From NCBI GenBank assembly GCA_022747635.1, contig JAKTNV010000010.1, positions 41,701,027 to 41,765,026 of the forward strand: a DNA stretch of 64,000 nucleotides, in the 5' to 3' direction. The position numbers and the translations under genes were made by a program. Positions 46,561 through 59,022 of this stretch are shown here, piece by piece. The number at the start of each line of letters is the position of its first letter. Within the stretch, counting starts at the first letter, position 1. The notes below the pieces were generated by a model that was not told the origin of the DNA, ran no database searches, and saw only the letters and a list, made by a program, of their open reading frames with translations. The stretch comes from Hetaerina americana. Lineage: Eukaryota; Arthropoda; Insecta; Odonata; Calopterygidae.

Positions 46561-49500
46561 TGTTTTTATTTATGTATTGAATGAAATCAGTCATACTCCA
46601 TTACAGTAGCATAATTAAATGCAGAAGGCTTTCATGTAAGCCTACAACTATTAAAAATTGATGAAGAAGTCTCTGAAAACAATAATTTAGTATTTCATCG
46701 ACAAAGAGTTGTTTTGCAACCATGAAAGTCTTACCCGATATTTAATGGATCATTTGTGATTAACCAAACTTTATTCTATACATTTAACATTAAAATACAT
46801 GAAACTATTATTGTCATCAAAATAATTGTTAATATTCTAAAAATGCACGTGTTATATTTTATGAATTAATGATCGCCTTAAAGTAAATCTTGTTTAGTTT
46901 TACTTTTGGATCCGTAAACCGATCAGAAAGAAATATATTTATAGTAGTAACACTGAGCTCATATCTATTATATCTAGCATATTACTGCTAGCATTCTTTC
47001 CACAGAACATGTAATTTCAAGTTATATTCCTCCAGAAATAGCATTTCACAACTTGAATTTTTTCAAATGTGTTCATCAAAATTGTAGTTAAATAATATTG
47101 ACACCTATTTTAATAAAAGTTGAAAATTAATGGTTTGATAGTGCTAGTATTACCTGAAGTATGGTAAATGGTACCACTGAATTTAACGTTATTAAGATAA
47201 TATCGGAAATTAATAAATATTAAACAAATATTTTCTTAACTGAGTATATTACACAATACCAAGAAATAAGTTTACAAATCACTTGCTTAAGGCTATATTC
47301 CTGTGATAAAATCTTAGTAGTTAGTGTGTATCTGATAAATTCTCCATCATATAGGAACTTAAATTTTTTTTCCAATTTTTTTTTCGTCTCTGAGTTTCAA
47401 GTTAAATAAAATGCTTAAAACGTGCAAAATTTGGAACGCATTTACAATAATCATTTGCATTTTCGCTGTTGCTCGTTTATTTCTCCAGCTTATTTGAAGT
47501 TTCGGATTTCATTATGTTCATTAAATTAATTAACAGCTTACTTTATTGCTGGTGTCATCCTTCAAAAGCAATAAAGTCACTCGTATATCATTCGGCAAAA
47601 AATCCGCGTCATCCCATTTGATTCCTACTTTTTGCATGTTTCCACAAATTAAATGCGCTGAAAGCTCTGAGCGTCGACGCAAATAGAATTTTTCAAATGA
47701 TCGCGGACGACCTCCGGCATATCCCAATGATTCAATTCAAATGTAAAATAAAGCTTAAAGATCCATCATTGAATAAATAGTAAAAAGGAGCCATTAATTT
47801 TCCTATTGTAAATATATACTTTTAGCTATGCCGATGGGCTATTCCTATAGATTGGTGTGTTCATTCTTCGTTTGTTGTTTGATAACCATTCTATCGAATA
47901 TGGGGCTGAATATAGTAATTATGGCGATACAGATACACTGCTTTAAATATTTACAGAGAAAAACTAATGATAAAGCATGATTTTGCACCTACTTTTTTGG
48001 ACATTTTCACTTCCAAACCCAGTAATCCGCGACTCCCTTTACCATTTTCGCCATGACTAATTATATTTGTGACGTTAGTGTCAAGTGTACCGTACTGTGT
48101 ATGAAACCTATTTAGGAAATGCAATCATTTTTTTCATAATGGCATTAGAAATTTCTAAAATCAATAGTGATAAAAAAATGAAATTCATGTTTATTCATGC
48201 ACATTCCTGTATCCTGAAGTTTCCCAGGCTTGAACCCAAGGGGATGATCCGGGTTAGAACAACGGCTCTCAGTAGCCAATAGCTCTTCATATCACTATGA
48301 ACGTTTTATACATTATTGAGGTATATTAATATTTAGGGAGGATAGGTCGAGTACTAAAATTGATGATATATAAACCCAGATTCCAAATTTCATTTTTTCG
48401 CCAAATCTGTAATCCTGACTCTCATATCCGATTTTTATAATCTCAATTTCTTTTCAAACAATAGATTGATATGCGAGATTGATATGTTGCTTGAATCACA
48501 ATAAATTCCTTTTTCCTGTGATACTACTACGAGTACTGCGAGTCTATCAGAAGTTTTTTCCTCGTTTCTCCAATATAAATCTAACGGTGAAGCTGTAAAA
48601 AACCAAAGGTGACATTATATTTTGCTTGAAATGAACACCATTATTAATTCTCTAACCCATTACACTGTTGCTCCCTCGATTCAGATTTTTTTTCTTTTGT
48701 AGTGTTTTAATTTTTTGGGATTAGATGAAAGATATTTAATTCAGTGGGAATGGAAATTAAATGATAATTCATATAGCATTCATCATAAGCATATTATCAA
48801 GCAATAAAATGAGATTCATAATTAAATTCAGAGAAACCTCGCTTTAGCCAATCTATTAACATTCGGTGGCCGGCCAGCTATAAATATGGGAGAATATTAA
48901 TTAATTATGAGAGAGGCAAACTGCAAATTTTAAGCACAAGCTACGACACGAAAAGAGATTCACACAATCTTTTCGTGTGGTATGAAATTACCCGCCCGCA
49001 GAGAAAGATCACATGTGAGAGTATTTTGTGTGAATTGATGGGAAGAGACACTCAAATTATTATAGAAACTGTTCCTTGATGTAAAGTCATTAATGATGGT
49101 AGAAAATTTTATAGTTATTTTTTTACATTGTTTTAAAGTATATGTATATTTTTTTAGCTTTGGATTCCTCTAAAAGGTTAATAAGAAACTATTTTACAAG
49201 GTTTACTATCAGTTCTTCACGGGAAACAAAACAATTGGCCTAACCACAGGTACATATATGCCATAATAATAGTTTGAAAACTATTCCCCGAGTTCCTTTC
49301 ATTTTGGTCATTTAGTATGAACCAATGTCACTCTAAATATGAATGCTTAAATTGTACTTTTTCACTATTCCTACGCGTACTTTGTCCGCGTCAGATTTCG
49401 CTTGTCGTTTTACATTTCATTAGAGCAATAACTAAGGGTGATATTTAGCACAAATTGGGTATTGCCTTCCAGATAAAACCGTTAAATGTTCTGCAATCTT

Positions 49501-49619
49501 CTATGCACTTGGTGAGAACAGGGAAGGATGTGTTATCGAATCGATTGACAATAGTCGTCTAAAGCATCCAATACGAATGTTTTCTTGCTACCACAGTTCT
49601 AACCACGAAAAAGTTATTA
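46561..49619. other. AT-rich non-coding sequence
   Basis: No transposon recognised. A 65-codon frame on the - strand (47727-47530) contains GIKWDDADFLPNDIRVTLLL and is followed by a donor-like GTAAGC at 47541-47536, but no family is recognised. A hairpin is listed separately at 48946. Confidence 0.45.
48946..48978. repeat. 11-bp perfect hairpin
   Basis: ACACGAAAAGA and TCTTTTCGTGT enclose an 11-nt spacer. No terminator or gene context is visible. Confidence 0.85.
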
Positions 49620-49929
49620 CGAGGGTAGTTTGAATGGCTCTCGGAATCACCAACAAATGTCAATGCTTTGGCTCCCTCAGATTTCCATCTTTTCCCCAAG
49701 CGCAAAATTTTCCTCGGTGGACAGATATTCTCTTCAAATAAAGAACTAAGAGCCGAAGTAGACGGGGACTTAAGAGGCTGTAAGGAATCTAATTATCAAG
49801 ATGGAATCAAGATATTAGAACATCGCTGGACCAAGACGCATTAGTGTACAGGGAGACTACATTGAAAAATAAAAAACTTTCTCTGAGGTAATTTCTAGTC
49901 CATTCCTAAAAGTTTTTAAATTACCCTCT
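49620..49929 (+). mobile_element. Mini-mariner: deleted element keeping transposase C-terminus
   Basis: Starts after TA with CGAGGGTAGTTTGAATGGCT, and a diverged complement ends near 49929 (TTTAAATTACCCTCT). Between them is a mariner transposase C-terminus: APSDFHLFPKRKIFLGGQIF, then ELRAEV, YQDGIKILEHRW, and after two stops KIKNF. The Asp of APSD is the third catalytic residue. The N-terminal two thirds are missing. It is a different mariner lineage from the 38145 element, since the TIRs differ after CGAGGGT. Confidence 0.85.
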
Positions 49930-51899
49930 TTATACTACAGATCAAATGAATTCAACCAAAAATCATTTACAATTATTGCTTTATGTTGGATGGTTTAGTT
50001 TTTAAGAAATTCCTTCTACCTTTCCCGTGCGCGTCACGTGCAACGTATACGTCCACGATACTTTTAAGTAATGTAAGCTGACAGGTTTCCAGTAGTTTAA
50101 GGTAGCAGTTCAAGATTTTTATTCATAACAGCAGACCATATACCTTCGTCAATTACGTTTATCATAATTAAAGTGATTATCAAGCAAGTGCTCTAGTCTA
50201 AAAAAATCATTATGCCACCTGCTAGGATAAACATGTCACTCTTTCATACGAAAATTGAAATTGACGTAGTTTTTTAGTTATGCAAACTAAAAACAAAATA
50301 ATTAACTCAATCGTATCTCACAATATGAAAAACTTCGACTGGTTAGCAAGACAAGTCTTTGTGGCTTGATAATCAAACTCGGATGATATCTCGGAGTTAG
50401 TATGGGTAAACGTTAAAAATTACATTATCTTTTTCACTAATTTTTACTATACACAGCAACCAAAGTCATATTTTCATCACAAATAGTAAATAATAGGAAA
50501 AAATTCGATTTGAAGAACATGAATAATGAAAGCCATCTTGGGATGTGATGAAATTTTAACAATGGGTTAATAATAAAATTTACCTGTAGGCGACGAAGTT
50601 CATTTGATTAATTTCCTTTGAGTCTATGAATGAACACGATATAAAAGTCGATAGTGGCGGAATAATTATTGCCTTAGCCTTGATTTTCCTTAGACAAAGG
50701 GAATGGGTAAGGTAATGGATTCCTAGGAATATAAAATGGCAAGGTTAATGGAAGGAGAAAGTTGGCGGTCAGAAGTCCTTAAATATAGGAGGTGGACAGG
50801 GAAAAATAGGGAAGAGAATACCAATGTACTCAAACCCAAAGCGATCCGACCAGAGGGGAAAAATAAAGAATAAATATGCGTCCCTTCCCTGCGGCGGAGA
50901 AGTAATTAGCTTAATAAACTAATATTCGAAGCTTGGAGTTCTAAGTCGAATCTTCTTGTCTCACGAAAGCGTGATAGGCCTCCGGAAGGAGTTGAAAAGC
51001 ATTAAAATGAGCTTTTTGAACAAAGACATCTGCCTTTTGATGTGATGACACTTTTCTGAGAAGAAAGATAGAGGAATGCTCTTTTAATTGCTTCGAATAG
51101 CGCTTCCCAGGTTTATATTTGATCTTGGGACTTTGCATTATTTTCCTTCGAAGTTGTACCTATTGGACGCTTCTAAAGCAAAATGTGCATGTAATTTCTT
51201 AGTGAAGCAGCAGTTTCTTTATTAGCCAATTAACTTTAATAGCAGCTAAAAATATTTCTATACCATTGGGATAACGATATTATCATCAGAAAGGGCAATA
51301 CTGACCCGTAAATACTCATTAAATTAAAGTTAATGTCACGATTTTCTCTATTTGGTAACGGATTACCCCTCCATAAAACGCGAGTTCATTTTTGTTTCGA
51401 TTGAATTTACTCCCACCGTGATCTCGTGTTCATTCTAAACCCCTCTTTGTAGTATTAATTAGTTACACCACTCACCAACGGTGTAAAAAAATAATGCTCA
51501 CTACAGTGAGTATTTCTTTTCAATAAATAAGCTATTAAAGGATATGAATGAGGATCAATTGTGTGGATTGATTGAGATTAGGTGTTTAGGAATGTGAAAA
51601 CGTACTGCCATAAACTATTATGAGTGCCCTTGAATGACGTATTCATTATAAATATTGAGATATATTCTGTATATGTCATTATATAAACTTTAAAAACTGG
51701 GTGAGTCGTTTTTTCTCTAATTCCATTCCCTTTCTGTCTACGTTACGTCATATTTCTACAGAGCCACATTGGTGACTTTTTCTTCAATATTTATACTCGC
51801 TAAAAAGTTAATTAACTTTAATTTAAGCATTCTCCAATTGCAATAGATAGGACGATGGCATAAAAAACGCCATCCAAGGATGAATACAATACCTTTGTT
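49930..51899. other. AT-rich non-coding sequence
   Basis: Nothing recognised. Confidence 0.6.
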
Positions 51900-52500
51900 T
51901 TAAATTTTGGTGGTACAACCACTTTTTTAGGCGGATAGGAGAAAACAGATGTGGCACAGGTAACGGAGGAGAGAGGACAGGTGGCGGAGAAAGTGGGTGT
52001 GAGTATCGAGAGGCAAATGTTAGGAGGGAGGTAGAGAGAATGAGGGAGGGTACCCCAAAGGGGGCAAGGTTCAAGCCCGGGTCCGAGTATGCTCATAGGA
52101 GTCAAATGAACGCCGCCATAAGGGTTTTGAGCTGCAGCGGTGCGTGTGAGAGAAGGGGGGGAGGAAGGCGATATTTGAAATGGTAAAACAGCCATTAAGG
52201 GAAACACTGTGGAGGAAGGTGTTTTGTAAACTAGCAAGGGGCTGATGTGGATTAAGGGTGATTGTATACGTATACTGTGGGGAATGTTTGTCTGCCCAGT
52301 GTAGAAAGAGCGAAACATTTAGCAATTTAGTTGGTATATTCCTGGTGGCGTACGAGGAAAATGTGTGGCCTTGGAGATAATGTTCAAGTTGTGAAGGTAA
52401 GGAAAGAGTGTTGAAGGTGGAAGAGATTATACATGGGTGTCGATTGTAAGGTTTCTGTGTGGATGGGTGGGTTTGGTGAAGGATTCGGATTTAGATTTAG
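51900..52500 (+). mobile_element. G-rich dispersed repeat, copy 2
   Basis: The segment 52075-52155 aligns with 20450-20530, and both continue G-rich. This copy has an additional purine-rich stretch before it (51935-52060). The open frames read from the - strand here (166 codons) reflect the C-rich complement and the repeated sequence; no domain was seen. Confidence 0.45.
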
Positions 52501-54549
52501 TGGTTATCTTCTTAAGGTTTTTCATGCAAGATAAGAGATATTCTTCTAAAAATACGATATGTATTCCAAGTTTTTCATTTCGCTGTTGTTGATATGAATA
52601 TCACTTTCAGAGAATATAAAAATACCTAGTGCCCAAAGGAATAGAATCCATTGCTTCAATATTTCTCTGCACCTTTTCTTATACTCTGTGCATCAAGTGC
52701 GTTATCTTCCAAAACTATCCTCTACACTCTCTTGTCTGAATTTTTATGGAAATTTGTCCCCTGAAAAGCCTCGATTTTGGTGACCATGTCAGGGAGATCA
52801 GATTCCGTACGGTAAATAGTGGTTGAGTACCTGGCATTCTGAAGCGTTCATTTTGTAATGCCTATCCAATGATATAGCTTCCATACATACCAAAGGATAG
52901 GTTTCGTAGTACAGTACTTATTGAGTCGTAATACATATTCCGTCGTATAGCGTGAATACAAATATGCCAACTCTTATATTGTTTGGGTTTTCATAAACCA
53001 CTTTGCTTATTTTTTACAATTCTTAGATTTTAAGGACTTAACAGAAAATTTCCTCACCAACACTTACAAATGTATCCATTTGAAGAGAACTATTTCATTA
53101 TTTAAATGTGATTTTTAATGAGACAATGGAATTCAGATTTATCGCACGCGTATACTTCGTTCTGGTTTTTTGCAACTTCTTAGCATTCAATATGTTTTGG
53201 ATTCAGTTTTTCTCAATGTGTTTTGTTACCAACTGCTTTAGGTCAGCATTGTGCAGTTTCTCCAAATTGTGATGGATCATTGATTTTCCTGAAGTTCGAT
53301 CCTAATTTCTATTATGTGTATGGATCTAAAACGAGCAAATATGCGATATATACCCGACAAATTAACGCCAAACTACAGTTTATGGCAGTTTTACTTTGAG
53401 AAGAGTTTTTAAAATACCTTACTTTTGATCACATAATGATATTTTTCTTCTACTATTTTTTGCTAAGTTAACTGAGGGCATAATGAAAATATCTTAAAAA
53501 CAAGGAAACTGGCTCCGAGAAGTCAAATTCCAAAAATCATCAGAATCGTTAACAGAATAATTAAAGACGGTTGACAATTATTTCAGAAAATTTATTTACT
53601 AAATTTTTTTTGAAATATTTAACGGTATTTCCCATTCGCATTTTAGTTTCGCACAGTAGATACATGAGTCTGCGAGTTTTAAATTTTCTGTGACGCCATA
53701 AGTATTTTATTGCCATCTTTTTGAATTCTGCATTTCCCATACATTCCTGTTCATTTTAAAATGGGAAAAAATATAAATTTATACAAATAAGAGTGCTTTG
53801 TTTATCTTAATGAAATTTTTTGAGCAAGTATTTAAACACCTTTGAACTCGCAAAAAATATTTTACCCAAATAATGTTCCCTCCATGCCATTCAATTAAGT
53901 CTTGCGTGAAAAAAAGCATACATACTAAAACCGCATACCAATAAAACAACTTTAATTAAGAAACATTATTGGAGATAGTTAAAAATCTTCAGCTCCATTT
54001 GACCACGTTTGTTCCGTTGACGAGTCTAAATCCCCAACTAGCCTGAGCATCTTACTTTTTGAGGCAAAGGAAGCAATTTATTAAATTATTAAATTATTTT
54101 ATTCATACAATAGTAATTAAAATTTTGGAACTTCTTACATTCTTCAGTGACCGAATTGAACCTATTTTGACGTGGCCACCGTTGATTGACCAGATAGGTA
54201 CGTGAAAGTTTCTCTGCGTATCATTGTCAATTCGCATCGATGATCCTTTACTAATTATTTCGTACAGTTCTTTACGCGCACTCATCTATCTAAAGTACCT
54301 ATTTACACTCAATGAACGCCACTCGTTCATAGCAATTGTAATTTTCACTCAGTTTGTTCCTTCACTGAGAGAGCATCATTTGGACATGGGCACCCTGTCT
54401 ATATGCTTGAACCTGAACCCGTTGGGAGAAGGAGATCGAGCCGAACTTTTCTCAAAACAAATACGATGTACGCTAAGGTCCGTTTACAATTGTCATTATC
54501 AATTGGTCACTTGAGTAGCACGACCACGTGAGACCTCAATGACGGCGCA
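52501..54549. other. AT-rich non-coding sequence
   Basis: Nothing recognised. Confidence 0.6.
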
Positions 54550-55530
54550 ACTGTGGCGACTAAGAACTCAAAGAGTAAAAAAGGAGAGAGGGATAGAGAA
54601 ATGAACGAATCCAGGATAATAGAACGATAGGAGGGTAAGGGACGCCTGGGAGGAACCGGACGGGTTGGGAGAGGATTAAGAAGGAGAGGAAGTGGGTATA
54701 GATGTGGGGAGAGATGTTGGCGGAAGAAAAAGGGGATGAAAGGGCTTGCAGGAGGCGTGGGAGGGTTGTTTTGAGGGCGGGGGTGAAGTAAGAGGGGGAG
54801 AGTGAGAGGAGAGGAGGTTTGCTAGGCTTTTGGGTCGTGACCGTGAGATTCCGTATGCGACTGTGGAAGCCGGTAATCCAATTCCGGTCCCACCTTGGAA
54901 CGTCGGCCTCGGGGCGGAACTCCTGCGTGCCAGGGACTGCAGCCCTTCCCAGCCTCTTCCTCCCCATCGCTCTCCTTTTGCCCTCCCCTTCCCTCCGACA
55001 CTCCTACCCCCTTTCCATCCATCCATCCCCGGAGAATCCACGCACAAACACAAGGGAAGGGAACGATACGGAGAGGAGGAGTGGGAGAGGACGGGTCGAG
55101 CGAGCTGTGGGGCTCAGGACTGAGGAAGAACGTCTTCCGTTATCTCCGGGTCTTCAAATCCATCTCCATTCCGTCCGCGACCCTTCAGCCCTAAGTGATC
55201 CTAATATTTTCTCCCTCTTTTTCGTCTCCTTCGTCACGCGTCACCCGTCTTCCCTCAGCCGGCCCCGCGACCCCATCGCTAGAGGCGCGAATATTCCAGC
55301 CTGATGCTTCTCCGTCCGTCGCGGAATCCAGCGAGCTACCTACCTTCACCGCATCGCCCGGTCGGCGCCCTCACCGAGTCCGTAGAGCTCGGTGCCATCC
55401 TTTACCACTCGCGGTCCGAGAACGTCACGGAGCATTTACCTTGTCCCCAAGCGCGCCCTTCATGTCACTTCTAGAGAAGATGGATTACTTAAGACTCTCT
55501 CTGGGAGAGACAAATACACGCTGACTTTCG
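54550..55530. other. Large GC-rich island with strand-composition switch
   Basis: The longest GC-rich block in the window. 54560-54830 is strongly purine-rich on the + strand, then it switches near 54840-54940 to pyrimidine-rich with many CpGs (to about 55440). Up to five overlapping open frames exist on both strands and none carries a recognisable domain. A CpG-type promoter with 5' untranslated sequence is one reading; an uncharacterised repeat is another. Confidence 0.5.
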
Positions 55531-56104
55531 AGAAAGATACACATGTACTGAGTTTACACGTGATGGTGGCGGAATTACTAAGCTTCACATTTAGCAGGTT
55601 GGATTCGATCCCCCAGACGAAATAAGAGACAGTTCGAGGCAGGAACAGATTTAGTAACCCTTTGTTCCCTTGCGAAATTTGGGTTCACAATAGGGACTAA
55701 GTTACACTCATTCCCCACTAGTTATACTCAGGAGACTTAGTTTTAAACTGAAATCCTTATTACAACCCCCAATAATTCGTCTGGATATATATCACTGACT
55801 TATGAAATGTACATTAATTGCATGATTAGATATCTCACACCCCCAGTAATACGCCATCATAGGAACCCGCAGGGTTCTAACGTTGCCATGAAGAGAGGTT
55901 GGACTATCTCCACTGATTGCATACTTGCCTTAAGGGTCCCTCGATAGTATTTTCTCAAAGGAGACGTCAATCTGCAAACCAACATGTTCAATACAAGTTA
56001 GATATTACAGAAATATTTATATACTGAAATATACATATATAATATATATAAAATGTGCTTCTTTTAATACATATGAATATGTTTATATATGCTTTATTAT
56101 TATG
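55531..56104. other. Non-coding sequence
   Basis: Nothing recognised apart from short TA stretches near 56030-56050. Confidence 0.55.
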
Positions 56105-56208
56105 AGGTAATCTACCGGGTAAAGTGGGTTTTTGGATGGACAACACTACCAAATAAATATTTTGTGACTCCTAACAAAGCACAATCCAGCAACCTAGTCT
56201 AGATCAGG

Positions 56209-57462
56209 TCACTCTTCATCTCTGAGGACTTTCTTCCTCCCTTCAACCCGTCCAACATCCCTATCCTGTTCCTGCCTTTCCCTCGTTTGCCGAACATTCT
56301 CCCCTCTATTACAGTCTTCAACATCCCACAACCAATCAAAACACCCCTTATTCCATTTTTCTTGCCTCCATAGGATTTCTTCCAACAAACCCCTCTCTTC
56401 ACCCACGATAACAAGTACTTCCTCATTTGTTTTCTTCTCGACCCATTTCTCCTCCATTCTTCTCCACACCCACATTTCAAAAGCCTCTAATCTACGTCTA
56501 CCATCCTGCTTCAATGACCACGTTTCCGCGCCGTACATAGCTACGCTCCATATCAAAGTCTTTACGAGTCTTTTCTTAATATCCCTCCTTAACGTCCCTG
56601 TCAGCAACTTCCTTCTCTTTGTGAACGCCTCTTTGCCTAGCACAGTTCTTCTCCTTACGTCCCTACTACTTTGACCGCGTTGGTCGAAAACACTTCCGAG
56701 ATACGTAAATTGTTCTACCTGCTCAAGTTTTTGCCCTCCTATTTCAATGTTTAGCTTAGCCTTTTTCTTTCTAGAAAATCGCATTACCTATGTTTTATTA
56801 ATATCGATTCTCATCCCATACCTGTCGCACTGAATTTCCAATTCACTCAGCAATGCTTGCAGCCCCTTGGCTGACTGACAAACTAAAGTTTGGTCATCAG
56901 CAAACCTAACTGATTTTACGTATTCCCCGCCCACTTTCATTCCTACCTCGAGTTCTTCCCATGCCTCTTTAATCATTTCCTCTGCATACAGGTTGAACAG
57001 CAACTGTGATAATGGGCGACCCTGCCTTACACCTCTTCCTAACACTTCCCAACCGGACTCCCCGTTCCCCACTCGCACCTGAGCAGTCTGAGACATGTAC
57101 AGGTTGCGGCTTAGCCTCCTGTCCCTCCAATCTATTCCTATTTTCTGCAGAATACTCATCAGTTTTTCCCAATTCACTCTATCAAACGCCTTTTTGAAAT
57201 CTAAGACACAGGAAAATACCTCTTTGTTGTATTCTATATTCCTCTCGAATAATCTCATTACTGCAATGGCATCACGCGTACATCTCCCCTCCCTAAACCC
57301 TAACTGATCATCCCCTAAGTAATCATTTGCCCCACTCTCTATCCTTTTCTTAATGCTCCTGAAAAGAACTTCAGCTGCGTGGGATATCAAACTTATTTTT
57401 CTGTAGTCATCACATGATGCAGCCTTTAGGTTTTTCGGAATAGAAACTATTACGGATCTCAC
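56209..57462 (-). pseudogene. RTE reverse transcriptase and C-terminal region
   Basis: Copies LINE RNA into DNA at the nick. 57462-56788 contains YRKISLISHAAEVLF, DDQLGFREGRCTRDAI, LDFKKAFDRVNW, GVRQGRPLSQLLFNLYAEEM and the catalytic block VRFADDQTLV, so both aspartates of F-A-D-D are kept. A stop and frame change separate it from 56784-56209: VEQFTYLGSVFDQRG, KRLVKTLIWSVAMYGAETWS and RRRLEAFEMWVWRRMEEK. The usual RTE tail follows. Clade assignment rests on the endonuclease and this C-terminal pattern. Confidence 0.88.
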
Positions 57463-58019
57463 AACACCTTACGGCCAGATTCCTTCCTCATAGATTCTAC
57501 GAATCAGTCAAGATAGAGTTCTCCTCCCACATTTTCCTAAACATTTTGGTAGTTCCGTAGGAATATTGTTTACACCAAGGCCTCATTTCATTTCATCTCC
57601 CTTAAAGCCCTTTCTACCCCATAGTCGAGTATACCTGGACCTAAGCTATTTTCCTCTACATCATGTTCCTTTTCTATGTCTAACCTCGTTGGCCAAGTTT
57701 TTTATCACACGGTGCTTCTATATATTCCTTCCGTTCCTCTTGGATCTTTCCTGTGTCAACTATTATCTTACCCGTCTTATCTCTAACTGTTAACATAGAT
57801 CGTCTCTTCTAATATCCCGATAGCGATGTAACCTTGCTGTATAGCGCACCGATTTCACCTTCCCTCTGCAAACTTTCCATATCCTAGCATTTCGTTTTCC
57901 CCTATGCTTCTTTGGCTTTATTTTTTCCCATCTCAATTTATTATTTAACTCTTTGTGCTTCATTTTGCCTAACTCTGTGTTTACATTCTTCCATTTTTTT
58001 CTCTCATCCATATTGGTAA

Positions 58020-58930
58020 TCATCTCATTCGTGATTCATGATTTATTTTGGTGTCTTTTGCGGCTTTATATATCCCTTTCTTGATACATTCCCATTTTAC
58101 TTCGATATTACTCAGCTCTTTACCCTCCTCCATGGTTTTCTCTACAACCTGCTGGTACTCCTTCCTTGTCAATCCATATACTGCTGCTACATTCCATTTT
58201 CTAACTCGCCGCCCCTGCCTTAACTTTTTGAAACAGACGCTACATTTCATAACAACTAAATTCTGGTCAGATTCCGAATCCGCTCCCGGGAAGCTGTGCA
58301 AATTTATCACACTGTTCCTAAACCTGTGCCTAACCATAATAAGATCTAACTGATACCTTACTGAGTCACCTGGCATTTTCCATGTAAACCTGCGCCTTTT
58401 GCGGTGTCTAAACCAAGTGTTGGTGATGACTAACCCCTGTCTCCTGAAGAACTCAATTGCTTTCTCCCCGCGGTCATTCATCGTGCCTAAACCGTAATCC
58501 CCCACCTCATCAACATCTCTTCCTTCGCCTACCGTTGCATTCCAATCCCCTATCGCTATCAAATGTTTCCCTACAAGACCGCACGCGATTATTACCTCTA
58601 ACTGTCGGTATATCCTATCGACTTCTTCTTCCTTATGGTTGCTCGGTGGCATGCATACCTGAACAATGACCAAGTTCGTCGGTTCTGCTTTTATCTCTAC
58701 TAGTAATATTCTATCCGTTGCTTGTTCTATGTTAACCACGGTTCTTCCTACCTCTTCATTTAACATTGCGGCAACCCCTCATTGGCTCTCGTTCCACCGC
58801 TGTATATTATTCTATATTATACTGTAATTATCACTCCAGTAATCCCCGCTATCCTTCCATGCCACCTCGCCTAGACCTTCTCCAATTTTCCTGTTCTCAA
58901 CATAGTCCTAACATTCCAAGTTCCTATTCT
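58020..58930 (-). pseudogene. RTE endonuclease domain
   Basis: Exonuclease-endonuclease-phosphatase fold that nicks target DNA to prime reverse transcription. The first motif IGTWNVRTML lies near 58920-58890 in a separate broken frame. The open part (58766-58020) shows GDWNATVGEG, GLGTMNDRGEKAIEFFRRQG, VITNTWF, RRRFTWKMPGDSVRYQLDLI and a final PGADSESDQNLVV, where the usual S-D-H has become S-D-Q. The H to Q change plus the upstream breaks indicate loss of function. Confidence 0.88.
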
Positions 58931-58948
58931 AACTCATTTGGTCTTCTT

Positions 58949-58949
<1 letters not shown>

Positions 58950-59018
<69 letters not shown>
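58950..59018. repeat. (TA)n microsatellite between LINE and PLE
   Basis: Pure TA run. Reading frames through it give Tyr-Ile repeats, so an apparent start codon upstream at 58938 is not a real protein start. Confidence 0.97.

Positions 59019-59022
<4 letters not shown>

Larger units (their letters stand above)
56105..58951 (-). mobile_element. Nearly full-length RTE-type LINE, inactive
   Basis: Reads from about 58940 to 56105 on the - strand. In order: apurinic-like endonuclease (about 58930-58160), linker, reverse transcriptase (about 57460-56790), C-terminal region, and a 3' non-coding end with the ATGGACAACACTACC segment and an (AAT)n-type tail. Stops and frameshifts break the protein into at least four frames. 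The 5' end directly abuts a (TA)n array shared with the adjacent PLE. This is the reference for the copies at 28437, 33725 and 36870. Confidence 0.9.

Noticed and set aside
51818..52318. 166-residue minus-strand protein
   Set aside because: Lies wholly within a G-rich dispersed repeat and overlaps other open frames; no recognisable motif.
54560..55530. Proline- and serine-rich proteins of 97-161 residues
   Set aside because: Overlapping open frames on both strands of a GC-rich block, with no domain, signal peptide or splice structure; stop codons are simply rare there.
57006..57307. + strand open frames across the RTE reverse transcriptase
   Set aside because: Antisense shadows of the LINE coding sequence.
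58938..59018. Protein start with Tyr-Ile repeats joined to the PLE reverse transcriptase
   Set aside because: The repeated residues come from translating the (TA)n microsatellite; the element is 5'-truncated and its real start codon is absent.
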